DNA of 64,000 nucleotides from assembly GCA_045863055.1 (NCBI GenBank), contig BTUW01000004.1, positions 1-64,000 of the forward strand. Direction: 5' to 3'. A model generated the notes under the pieces. The model saw only the letters and a list, made by a program, of their open reading frames with translations. It was not told the DNA's origin and did not search any database. Source of the DNA: UTCHB3 sp008363265 (GTDB lineage: Bacteria; Bacteroidota; Ignavibacteria; Ignavibacteriales; Ignavibacteriaceae). Position numbers and translations under genes: made by a program. Below are positions 54,118-61,540 of the stretch, one piece after another (position 1 is the first letter of the stretch; each line of letters opens with the position of its first letter).

Positions 54118-54911
54118 GAACTGTCGTAAAGGTGATCAGCCATTCCGAGCCCAAGATAGGTTTTTTCGCCAAAACCGGCGATGAAACCTGCCCTGATCAG
54201 ATTCGGGTCACCCATCAGTGTACAGGGTGACAGAATCCCTATCACATCCATGGGCTTTGCCTTCGGATTCTCGATACATATCTTTTTAGTGATCCTCTGG
54301 TGCTTGTTGGTGTAATCCTGATCCCAGATAATATGGAGAGGACCCGGCTGGTAACCGGGATTTTTCGATATTATCTTGTATTTCTCGATCAGGTTATCAC
54401 GAAGAAGTGTATCCAGTTCGAACTTGTCCTCGGGCCTCAGAAAGTACACCCGTTCCTTCTGGTTCACGAAACGGAACGTCGAAAGTACGAGCGGGCTCAG
54501 GAATATGAACCTCATCTCGGAACTGAATGATGTTTCAGGAACAAAGTCAAGCTTTATCCCTTTCAGACCGATCTCCTCACCCTCTATCCTAATCAGCAGT
54601 TCTTTCTTTACCGATGCGGCCAGCTGGTCGAAATCGAGAAAATCCTGTAAAATAGGGAAAGAGACATGGATATAGGCCTTCGGTGAAACCAATTGGATCA
54701 TCGGACCCGACATTTTCATTTTTTCGAAGCGTAACGAAAAGGTGAAAAGGTCGAATTTTTTTGGATCCAGCTGGTATCCGTTATCCTTAATAAAATCAAC
54801 GAACTTTGGTGTGCCGACCTTCAGCAGTTTTCTTATCGCTGAAGAGATCCCGTAGTTGTAGTTGACTGACAATTTTTTTGGTTCAAATTGAACCGCAATT
54901 CTGATTCGCAT
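54099..54911 (-). CDS. cas6: Solitary Cas6-like CRISPR RNA-processing protein
   Basis: 270 residues. N-terminal Cas6 layout (VNYNYGISSAIRKLL, FDLFTFSLRF) and the C-terminal glycine-rich loop GAGFGEKTYLGLGM-like segment (FIAGFGEKTYLGLGMAD). Cas6 cuts precursor CRISPR RNA. Aligned by eye to Pyrococcus furiosus Cas6, catalytic Tyr31 corresponds to R27 and His46 to K42; only the Lys is kept (K51/K52). No other cas gene and no CRISPR array lies within the window. It may process RNA by another mechanism, only bind RNA, or serve an array elsewhere. It overlaps the TPR gene tail to tail. Confidence 0.82.
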   Translation of the reverse strand: MRIRIAVQFEPKKLSVNYNYGISSAIRKLLKVGTPKFVDFIKDNGYQLDPKKFDLFTFSLRFEKMKMSGPMIQLVSPKAYIHVSFPILQDFLDFDQLAASVKKELLIRIEGEEIGLKGIKLDFVPETSFSSEMRFIFLSPLVLSTFRFVNQKERVYFLRPEDKFELDTLLRDNLIEKYKIISKNPGYQPGPLHIIWDQDYTNKHQRITKKICIENPKAKPMDVIGILSPCTLMGDPNLIRAGFIAGFGEKTYLGLGMADHLYDSSYSENI

Positions 54912-55025
54912 GGATCCCGCACCGAATTGTGATTAAAATGATTAAATATTATTGTTGGCCGATTGAAGAGGGCAATCAGGAACAATATTAATAACTCGTA
55001 CAAAAATAAAAAAATTTGTCAATAA

Positions 55026-56690
55026 TTAATACTCTACTACGAATTTAAAGTAGATCCAGGTGGTTTCTTCCGTCTTTCCCGTAGCGATCTGTTTGGCAAT
55101 ATTGCTTTTCAAAGCGATATTGAATCGAAGATCCCTGAACGCCTCGAAACTTACACCGGCTTCGAGATTTGTGTAGTGATACACGTCACCGGATAGAAAA
55201 TCGACATGGTCGGGGTCCACTTTTTCGATATGCGGCTCAAAGAGGTTTCCCCCCGCGTTATAGATCAGTTTTCCCGAGGGGTCGTAGAGATTCCACCCTT
55301 TCCGGGTAAAACTGTAAACCGCATAAAGATCGGTCACCCTGTTAAGAGCGTATTCTGCCTTCAACCAGATCTGATCGGCATTCGGCCCGATCGGGTGGCC
55401 TACCGGATCATTCCATGAAGTGTAGGTGTTTTTTGGATTCGTATGTGTGTAAACAAAAGGCCTGATCCGGGTGTATTCACCGGTCAGTACGAGGTCATTC
55501 ACCGGGGTGTACCAGTAAGCGCCGATCTGCCAGGCAGTTTTGTTTGAAAAACGGTTCAGATCCCCCATGTTGCTCAGGATGTTCTCATCGAGAAAGAATG
55601 ACGCCTGCAATTCGAGGTTAGGTATAAAATCGGACTGGAAGTCGAAGAAAACGGTGCCGTTATCCCTGTCCTGCAGCGACATTTCCGCGAACTTGTAGAA
55701 GATCAGCGGATTCAGGTAAGCCAGGTCGAGTGAACGGTCGGAATAGACTATCACCTCACCGATCGAGATATCGAAAAGATCCTCGAGGTGAAGCTGGAAC
55801 TTGTTAGCCGCGAAGTACTTCGTGTGGTTCTGGCTCCTGTCGACCATATACCGCCCGACCGTTGACGCCTGGTACGAAGTGTACCGGACAGGTCCGAACT
55901 TGAACTGAAACTTCAGGAAGTCGAAATCGGCATGCTGACCGGACCATACGAGATTAGCGTTATAGCCTGTGGAGAAACGGGTTTTTTCCCTTCCGATCTG
56001 CGCGAGGAACTCCATCCCCGGTTTCGGTCTCGCGCTCCATTTCAAATAGCCATCGGTGTAGTCGTAACTTGGGGTCGATTCGAGGTCTTCCACAAATTTA
56101 AAGTTGTGATTCAGGCGGGGATCGACTATGGGCGCGAACTGTCTGTTACCGGTCGCCAGTCCCTTCACTACATAAAGCATGTATCCGAAATTTTCAACGA
56201 GTGTGCCCTGTACCCTGAAACCCATATCGTAGATGGCCGCGTTGTTGATATCCGGTTTCATCCGGTGACCGTACTGTAATGAACCGACACCTTCAGCGTA
56301 CATCGAAACAGTCGAATCGTCGTATGAGTAAAGATACTTTATCTTGTCTGAAACAATATCTCCGAGGTTTTGGCCGAAATCTGAACCACCAAGTAGATTG
56401 GTTACACCGTCACCGCGTGTTCTGCCTGAAAATTGTATCGTGAACCACTCGAGCCGCTCCCTCTCAGTCGCGGTCAGTTTGTACTGCTTTGAGCGGATGA
56501 TGTCGAGGAAGTCGTTTATCTCCTGCCGCGACATGTTCGGGACATCATCGTGTATGCTTTCGATTACTCCCTTCACCTTCATTCTTTTGAGGAAGGAGTA
56601 AACGGGGTCGTCGATATTCACGTTTTCAACCTGAGCGAGCAGACCAACAGGAACAAAGAACAGCAGCAGTAAAATCGATTTAATTTTCAT
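55026..56690 (-). CDS. Capsule-assembly Wzi-like outer-membrane protein
   Basis: 554 residues. Signal peptide MKIKSILLLLFFVPVGLLAQ. A short alpha-helical periplasmic part (VYSFLKRMKVKGVIES, MSRQEINDFLDII) precedes a large beta-barrel with many amphipathic strands and a terminal Tyr (YFKFVVEY). This matches the Wzi/capsule assembly porin family, which can bind surface polysaccharide. No capsule genes are nearby. It ends 2 bases before the TSUP gene on the same strand. Confidence 0.8.
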   Translation of the reverse strand: MKIKSILLLLFFVPVGLLAQVENVNIDDPVYSFLKRMKVKGVIESIHDDVPNMSRQEINDFLDIIRSKQYKLTATERERLEWFTIQFSGRTRGDGVTNLLGGSDFGQNLGDIVSDKIKYLYSYDDSTVSMYAEGVGSLQYGHRMKPDINNAAIYDMGFRVQGTLVENFGYMLYVVKGLATGNRQFAPIVDPRLNHNFKFVEDLESTPSYDYTDGYLKWSARPKPGMEFLAQIGREKTRFSTGYNANLVWSGQHADFDFLKFQFKFGPVRYTSYQASTVGRYMVDRSQNHTKYFAANKFQLHLEDLFDISIGEVIVYSDRSLDLAYLNPLIFYKFAEMSLQDRDNGTVFFDFQSDFIPNLELQASFFLDENILSNMGDLNRFSNKTAWQIGAYWYTPVNDLVLTGEYTRIRPFVYTHTNPKNTYTSWNDPVGHPIGPNADQIWLKAEYALNRVTDLYAVYSFTRKGWNLYDPSGKLIYNAGGNLFEPHIEKVDPDHVDFLSGDVYHYTNLEAGVSFEAFRDLRFNIALKSNIAKQIATGKTEETTWIYFKFVVEY

Positions 56691-56691
56691 G

Positions 56692-57438
56692 TCAGATTAT
56701 ATCCAGTAGATCAAGGGCAATTAATAAACTTGAAAAGAGCAGGACGGCTTTAATCACTTTTTCACCGAGTTTGGCTACCACCTTGGCTGAGACCCAGGCT
56801 CCGAAAATAGAACCGATGCCGAGCATGAAACCGGCAAGCCAGTCGATCTGCCCATGGTAAACAAAAATAAAGAAGGCGGGAATGGTGAAAATAAAAGCGA
56901 TAAAAACCTTGTGTACGTTCACTTTCACCAGGTCGATCTTTAATACACTCCTGAGAACGAACATGATGAAGATGCCCGTGCCAGCCTGTATGAAGCCGCC
57001 ATAGAAGCCGATCCCGAAGAGGAGAGGGTAGAGCACCAGCCTGGTATGTTTGATGTCGCCTCCCTCGGCAGCCTTGTTAACGGGAAGGAACATCAGCAGT
57101 GAGAGGATTATGGTGACCACGCCGAGTATCTTTACGAATACATCACCTTCTATTCTTACGGCGAGAAGTGCCCCGGCTATCGCTCCCGGAATCGTGAACA
57201 ATGCCAGCCGGAAAGACTCCCTGAAGTAACTCATCTTCTCGTGTGAGAAAGCAACAACCGCCGTCAGGTTCTGCATCAGAATGAAAATCCTGTTCGTACC
57301 GTTGGCCAGGTTGGGGTCGAGGCCTATATAGATCAGTGCCGGAAGTGTCAGGATCGAACCTCCACCGGCCATAATGTTAAGGATACCGGTGAAGAACCCG
57401 GTTACGAGCAGAAGGGAATACTTGAGAAGGTCTTCCAA
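56692..57438 (-). CDS. TSUP (TauE/SafE) family membrane exporter
   Basis: 248 residues with about eight membrane helices in two halves. Family motifs GGGSILTLPALI and TNRIFILMQNLTAV in the first half and GFYGGFIQAGTGIFIMFVL in the second. The family exports sulfite, sulfoacetate or related organosulfur anions; the substrate is not set by sequence. It is followed at once by the Wzi-like gene on the same strand. The 119 bases before it are shared with the divergent Cys-Pro peptide gene. Confidence 0.88.
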   Translation of the reverse strand: MEDLLKYSLLLVTGFFTGILNIMAGGGSILTLPALIYIGLDPNLANGTNRIFILMQNLTAVVAFSHEKMSYFRESFRLALFTIPGAIAGALLAVRIEGDVFVKILGVVTIILSLLMFLPVNKAAEGGDIKHTRLVLYPLLFGIGFYGGFIQAGTGIFIMFVLRSVLKIDLVKVNVHKVFIAFIFTIPAFFIFVYHGQIDWLAGFMLGIGSIFGAWVSAKVVAKLGEKVIKAVLLFSSLLIALDLLDII

Positions 57439-57557
57439 TATCAGTACTAAATTGAGTGAATCAAAGAACCAAAATTAACCAAATATTTCCGAACTCCGTT
57501 TATAGGGAACTTGTGGAAAATAATAATAGTTACGAATAATAAATCCCGGAGGTTATA

Positions 57558-57899
57558 ATGAAGTTGTTTGTCTATGCGGCTTTTGTCGCGGCGTTTATGT
57601 TCGGATTCCTTTGGAACGGCAGTACGGCTCATGCCCGGAGCGGCGATCCCAAACCGGAAGCGAAGAAGAGTGAGTGCCCCTTCCTGAACGGTCAGGCATC
57701 AAACGTCTGCCCCTATTCCGGAAAGAAGGGTGCTTCCCAGGGAGCCACCAAAGATAAAAAAGCCGGTGAATGCCCTGTAACAGGTAAAAAAGGTGAGTGC
57801 CCAACCGGTGCCGGCAGCGGTGAATGCCCCTATTCCGGTGAAAAAGGAAAAAGCACTTCCGACAAGCCTGTCAAGAAGATAGAAGTTAAGAAAGTGTAG
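57558..57899 (+). CDS. Small secreted protein with five Cys-Pro motifs
   Basis: 113 residues. Signal peptide about 1-26 (ends STAHA). The mature part is Lys/Gly-rich and has only five cysteines, C40, C51, C72, C81 and C90, every one followed by proline (CPFLNG, CPYSGK, CPVTGK, CPTG, CPYSGE). Cys-Pro pairs bind haem in several regulators and can bind other metals. A strong CGGAGG lies 4-9 bases before the ATG. It diverges from the TSUP exporter. The final Val codon and TAG are the first bases of the tandem repeat that follows. No known family is recognised. Confidence 0.7.
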   Translation: MKLFVYAAFVAAFMFGFLWNGSTAHARSGDPKPEAKKSECPFLNGQASNVCPYSGKKGASQGATKDKKAGECPVTGKKGECPTGAGSGECPYSGEKGKSTSDKPVKKIEVKKV

Positions 57900-58140
57900 A
57901 GTGCCTAGTGTAGAGTGCNNNNNNNNNNNNNNNNNNNNNNNNNNNNNNNNNNNNNNNNNNNNNNNNNNNNNNNNNNNNNNNNNNNNNNNNNNNNNNNNNN
58001 NNNNNNNNNNNNNNNNNNCTAGTGTGGAGTGCCTAGTGTGGAGTGCCTAGTGTGGAGTGCCTAGTGTGGAGTGCCTAGTGTGGAGTGTGGAGTGTAGAGG
58101 AATTGAATTTCTCCATACTCTACACTAGTCACTCCACACT
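57894..58140. repeat. 14-bp tandem repeat with inverted copy, interrupted by a gap
   Basis: Left of the gap: gtgtagagtgccta (57894-57907) then gtgtagagtgc. Right of it: ctagtgtggagtgc repeats from 58019 to about 58100. After a short spacer the sequence turns into the inverted orientation (tactctacactagtcactcc, 58116-58135), so the right side can fold back on itself. It begins in the last codon of the Cys-Pro gene. Confidence 0.9.
57919..58018. other. Assembly gap of 100 N
   Basis: Exactly 100 undetermined bases inside the tandem repeat. The round number suggests a scaffolding placeholder of unknown true length, probably because the repeat could not be assembled. Confidence 0.98.
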
Positions 58141-58191
58141 AATCCGCCGCAGGCGCACTCCACCCTCTACTCCAAACCCTCCACCCCAAAC

Positions 58192-58809
58192 CTAATCCTC
58201 TTTCTCAAGCAATTCGAGTGAATCGACAATCGGTGTCCACTCGGTTCCGGAGAATATGGTTTTGAACCACTTTTTTTCACGGTTTTCGAATTTGATGTTC
58301 ACGAAAAGCCATCCCGCTGCCAAGGTGACCAGCCCTGTGATGCTTCCCTGGAGGAGCCACTGTAAACTGTTCCAGGTGCTGAACATCGTGTCGTTCCAGT
58401 AAAAAACGGTCCAGAGAGGGAGTTGCAGAAAGAGGATCCTGGTTACCCAGAGCGTTGAGGCCTTCAGTTTTTCCAGACGTAATTGGGTTTCAAGAACCGG
58501 ACGGGTAATATCAAGTCTGTAGATCAGTCTGAGCTGATAAAGATAGACAACAAGTCCGATGGCAGTTAAAGCGATCTGAACTGTAGCCGAATAGAGGAAA
58601 AACTTACCCGCCTCAGCGAACGAATTCAGGTAGATATTCCCGATAAACAAACCACCAACCGCCACCCACACAATGCCGGCGATTATACCGAAAAGTTTAA
58701 GAGGCCCCATCGAACTTATCAGTTCTGCCACTTTCCCATCAGGGATATCGTGCCCAAGAGGGGCAACTTCTTCTTTTTTCCAGCTTTGTTTAAAGTCCAA
58801 TTCATTCAT
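58192..58809 (-). CDS. Multi-pass membrane protein paired with an ECF sigma factor
   Basis: About 205 residues from ATG 58809 (start MNELDFKQSWKKEE); upstream in-frame sequence belongs to the sigma gene. Four likely membrane helices about 42-65, 75-97, 125-145 and 150-172. It begins one base after the sigma stop, so it may sense a signal and hold the sigma factor, but it lacks the usual anti-sigma zinc motif. No family is recognised; transporter-like function is not excluded. Confidence 0.65.
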   Translation of the reverse strand: MNELDFKQSWKKEEVAPLGHDIPDGKVAELISSMGPLKLFGIIAGIVWVAVGGLFIGNIYLNSFAEAGKFFLYSATVQIALTAIGLVVYLYQLRLIYRLDITRPVLETQLRLEKLKASTLWVTRILFLQLPLWTVFYWNDTMFSTWNSLQWLLQGSITGLVTLAAGWLFVNIKFENREKKWFKTIFSGTEWTPIVDSLELLEKED

Positions 58810-58810
58810 C

Positions 58811-59317
58811 TTATTTCTCCAGTTTTTCAAACTCGTGTTTAAGTGTTTCTTTAATTCTTCCGATCCTTGTCCCGACATTTGATTTGGATATTCCGAGGAT
58901 ATCGGAGATCTCGGAGTGAGGTTTATCTTCGAGGTAGAGGATGATGATCGCCCTGTCGAGATCACCAAGACGGTGAATAAACCTCCACAGGAGGTCGAGC
59001 TTTTCTTTTTCGGTGTAGTCCCTGTCGCTGATGGGGAACTGCTCCTGACTTTCGACCGTCACTGTCACTCTCTGCTTTGTGCCGTATTTTCTGTAGTATG
59101 ATATGGCAACATTCAGGCAGACACGGTAAAGCCAGGTTGAGAGGCGCATCCCCGGGTCGTACTTCCCGATGGCTCTCCACACATTCAACTTCATCTCCTG
59201 AAGAATATCCTCACGGTCTTCGGGAGTTCGCGCCCAGGATTTCGCCACCTTGATGAAAATGCCTTTATGCTCAGTGAGGCATTGTTCATAGAACTGCTTC
59301 TTTTCAGTTTCGGTCAT
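58811..59317 (-). CDS. ECF-type RNA polymerase sigma factor
   Basis: 168 residues. Region 2: KVAKSWARTPEDREDILQEM and RLSTWLYRVCLNVAISYYRKY. Region 4: LGDLDRAIIILYLEDKPHSEISDILGISKSNVGTRIGRIKETL. It overlaps nothing and leads a two-gene unit with the membrane protein. Second ECF factor in the window; the unit lies between two related minisatellite arrays. Confidence 0.93.
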   Translation of the reverse strand: MTETEKKQFYEQCLTEHKGIFIKVAKSWARTPEDREDILQEMKLNVWRAIGKYDPGMRLSTWLYRVCLNVAISYYRKYGTKQRVTVTVESQEQFPISDRDYTEKEKLDLLWRFIHRLGDLDRAIIILYLEDKPHSEISDILGISKSNVGTRIGRIKETLKHEFEKLEK

Positions 59318-59438
59318 TACTGATCCGGCTGTTCGTCAAACATTTTGGTCCGCAAATATTCTCTTTCATTTTCAACTTTCAAATTAATCAAAAACAACTG
59401 TTCGATTATTCGCTGTCAGCAGAAAAAAAGCACAAAGT

Positions 59439-59561
59439 AGTGTGGAGTGACTAGTGTAGAGTGTGGAGGATTATAGTTTTTCTCCACACCCCACCCCCCA
59501 CCCCCCACCCTAAACCTCCACCCTAAATCCTCCACCCTCCACCCTAAACCCTCCACACTAA
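59439..59561. repeat. Minisatellite with inverted C-rich half
   Basis: agtgtggagtga ctagtgtaga (59439-59460 region) continues to 59469, then a short AT spacer and a C/A-rich part of ccaccct/aaacctccaccct units to 59561, which is the imperfect reverse complement. The first part recurs, inverted, at 58113-58140. On the minus strand the array starts at the TAG stop of the 74-residue gene. Confidence 0.85.
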
Positions 59562-59782
59562 CAAAGCCTCTGCCTCTCCCTTTTCCTGTAGTAAATACCA
59601 TGGATCGATTCGGGAGAAAGATAAAACTGGTCGGCAAGCATCTCCTTGATGATGCTAGTTTTGATTCCCTGCTGCTTCAGTTCGTCAAACCTCTGCCGGA
59701 TCGTGAAGTTTCTAAATTCCGATTCGTTAATAAGTCCAAGGTCCCTCAATTCTTCGAAGTTCATTTCAGGTGGTTGCTGCAT
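59558..59782 (-). CDS. Small protein with a helix-turn-helix-like pattern
   Basis: 74 residues, MQQPPEMNFEELRDLGLINE then KQQGIKTSIIKEMLADQFYL and LSPESIHGIYYRKRERQR. The second half could form an HTH or a recruit-type helix bundle. It is divergent from the LexA/CI-like repressor with 150 bases of shared control region, an arrangement recalling phage or integrative-element switches. No family is recognised; the small size leaves room for doubt. Confidence 0.55.
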   Translation of the reverse strand: MQQPPEMNFEELRDLGLINESEFRNFTIRQRFDELKQQGIKTSIIKEMLADQFYLSPESIHGIYYRKRERQRLC

Positions 59783-59837
59783 CGTGTACCTCTCTTTTGG
59801 CTATTTTTTTTGATATTTTCCGAAAAAGTGTTACATT

Positions 59838-59917
59838 TAAGATGTTAATCTTATAAAACTGTAAAACAATTGACTTATTGCGCTGCTAAACTAAGATAAA
59901 GAGCTTATATAAGTCAA
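59838..59917. promoter_or_regulatory. Operator-like palindromes and promoter between divergent genes
   Basis: TAAGAT-GTTA-ATCTTA (59838-59853) is a perfect palindrome. TTGACTTA (59870-59877) and TAAGTCAA (59910-59917) are inverted arms. TTGACT (59870-59875), a 16-base spacer and TAAGAT (59892-59897) resemble a sigma-70 promoter for the repressor. The repressor may bind these sites and control both genes. Confidence 0.5.
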
Positions 59918-59932
59918 GTTTAAATTGAAATT

Positions 59933-60571
59933 ATGCGTGAAAAAACTTTAATTGCCTCCCGGTTAAGAGAATTCGCTTACAGCAGGACAGAGAAGCTCTC
60001 TGATTTCGCCCGGATGCTTGATATGTTGCCTCAGACGCTGAATTCGTACCTTTCGGGCAGGATAACACCGGGTGCCGAGCTGTTGGTAAAGCTTTCAGAG
60101 CTGGGATGTGATATCGATTGGCTTCTTACAGGCAAAGGCGACACTTCCACCCCCGTGACGGAGGGGAAGGGCAATAAGCCCCACGGCACTTACAAAGTGC
60201 TCGGGACCGTTCCGGCCGGCGTGGCTGACATTCAGGACTGGAGTGACCTCAATGAGTTCAGGGACCTGCAGTATGATCCTGACACTCACTTCTACCTGAA
60301 AGTTGATGAGGAGTTCGGCTACAGCATGATGCCGATGGTTAACCCGGGCGATTTTGTTCTGGTCAGCCTTTACGGCAAGGTTAAGCACGGCGATCTCGTG
60401 GTCGCGCTCTACGATGAGACCAAAGGAGCCCTTAAGATATACACAGAGAATGAGAGTCTACCGGGAATAGCGGTTCTGACCTCATACAATCAGTCGATAC
60501 CGCCGATGCTCTTCAAAAAGGAAGACATCAAGGTTTACAAGGTCGTTCTGATCGAGAAGAACAACAGGTGA
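59933..60571 (+). CDS. LexA/CI-like repressor (HTH-XRE plus S24 peptidase)
   Basis: 212 residues. HTH about 8-65 (LREFAYSRTEKLSDFARML, LNSYLSGRITPGAELLVKLSELG). S24 domain about 85-205: predicted self-cleavage at A95-G96 (VPAGVA), catalytic S131 (YSMMPMVNPGD) and K168 (GALKIY). Such repressors cleave themselves when RecA is activated by DNA damage. The usual Ser motif is GDSM; here it is FGYSMM, so activity should be tested. It precedes the CDF gene by 10 bases. Confidence 0.88.
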   Translation: MREKTLIASRLREFAYSRTEKLSDFARMLDMLPQTLNSYLSGRITPGAELLVKLSELGCDIDWLLTGKGDTSTPVTEGKGNKPHGTYKVLGTVPAGVADIQDWSDLNEFRDLQYDPDTHFYLKVDEEFGYSMMPMVNPGDFVLVSLYGKVKHGDLVVALYDETKGALKIYTENESLPGIAVLTSYNQSIPPMLFKKEDIKVYKVVLIEKNNR

Positions 60572-60581
60572 AGGGGAACAG

Positions 60582-61508
60582 GTGAAACAAAGAAATCTTG
60601 CCCACCTGAAGGGATTGAAAACCACTATAATTGGAATAGTGGTCTCCTTCTTCCTCGTGATCATAAAAGGTGCTGCCGGTATCTTCGGCAATTCCTATGC
60701 CCTTGTTGCTGACGCGATAGAGTCGCTGTCCGATATTTTTACTTCGACCATTGTGTTGCTCGGAATTAAATACGCGTCACGACCAAAAGACGCAGATCAT
60801 CCGTACGGACACGGGAAGGCTGAGCCGCTGGCGGGATTGTTTGTTGCGCTGATGCTGATGGTGGCAGCGATCGTGATAATTGTGCAGAGCCTTTATGAGA
60901 TAATAACCCCGCATCACGCGCCCGCGCCTTTCACCCTTGTAGTACTTGTTGTAGTGGTTGTGGTCAAGGAGACACTTTTCAGGAAGATCGTAGTGGTGGG
61001 TGAGGGTATCGACAGTATTGCGGTGAAAAATGATGCCTGGCACCACAGAAGTGACGCCATCACATCAGCAGCGGCATTCATCGGCATTTCGATCGCGCTG
61101 ATCGGGGGACCCGGTTACGAAGAAGCCGACGATTACGCGGCCCTGTTCGCTTCGTTCATAATCATATACAACGCCATTTCTCTCTTCATGCCCGCGCTTA
61201 AAGAGATACTCGATACCGCGCCTCCGGAGGAATTCAAGCAGAAGATCAAAAGTTGCGCTCGTGAAGTGGAGGGGGTGAAGGACATCGAGAAATGTTTTGT
61301 CAGAAAGATGGGGCTTGAGTACTACATCGATATGCACGTGATCGTGAACGGCAATCTTTCTGTTTTCGAGGGGCATCTGATCGCCCACCTGGTGAAGGAT
61401 AAACTTATCGAGGCATTTCCGAACGTCTCCGATGTGCTCTGCCATATTGAGCCATGGGACCCTGAAGCTTACAAAATGAAAAAAGAAGAAGGAAATCTTT
61501 TCTTATAA
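60582..61508 (+). CDS. Cation diffusion facilitator (CDF) metal transporter
   Basis: 308 residues with about six membrane helices. Metal-binding residues appear in ALVADAIESLSD and KNDAWHHRSDAITS, and a HPYGHGKAEPLAG segment is conserved. The cytoplasmic C-terminal domain (about 215-300) contains GLEYYIDMHVIVNGNLS. Likely Zn2+/Mn2+/Fe2+ efflux; the metal cannot be set. Start is GTG preceded by AGGGGAACAGG. It may share a transcript with the repressor. Confidence 0.92.
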   Translation: MKQRNLAHLKGLKTTIIGIVVSFFLVIIKGAAGIFGNSYALVADAIESLSDIFTSTIVLLGIKYASRPKDADHPYGHGKAEPLAGLFVALMLMVAAIVIIVQSLYEIITPHHAPAPFTLVVLVVVVVVKETLFRKIVVVGEGIDSIAVKNDAWHHRSDAITSAAAFIGISIALIGGPGYEEADDYAALFASFIIIYNAISLFMPALKEILDTAPPEEFKQKIKSCAREVEGVKDIEKCFVRKMGLEYYIDMHVIVNGNLSVFEGHLIAHLVKDKLIEAFPNVSDVLCHIEPWDPEAYKMKKEEGNLFL

Positions 61509-61540
61509 CCTGATCACATCAAAATCAAACAGGAGGCAGG

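Noticed and set aside
52273..54911. TPR-CHAT plus Cas6 as a type III-E (Craspase-like) CRISPR system
   Set aside because: The TPR-CHAT protein has a signal peptide and lacks the catalytic half; the genes are convergent, not an operon; no gRAMP, Cas1/2 or array is present.
57919..58018. Biological low-complexity sequence
   Set aside because: Exactly 100 N is an assembly placeholder.
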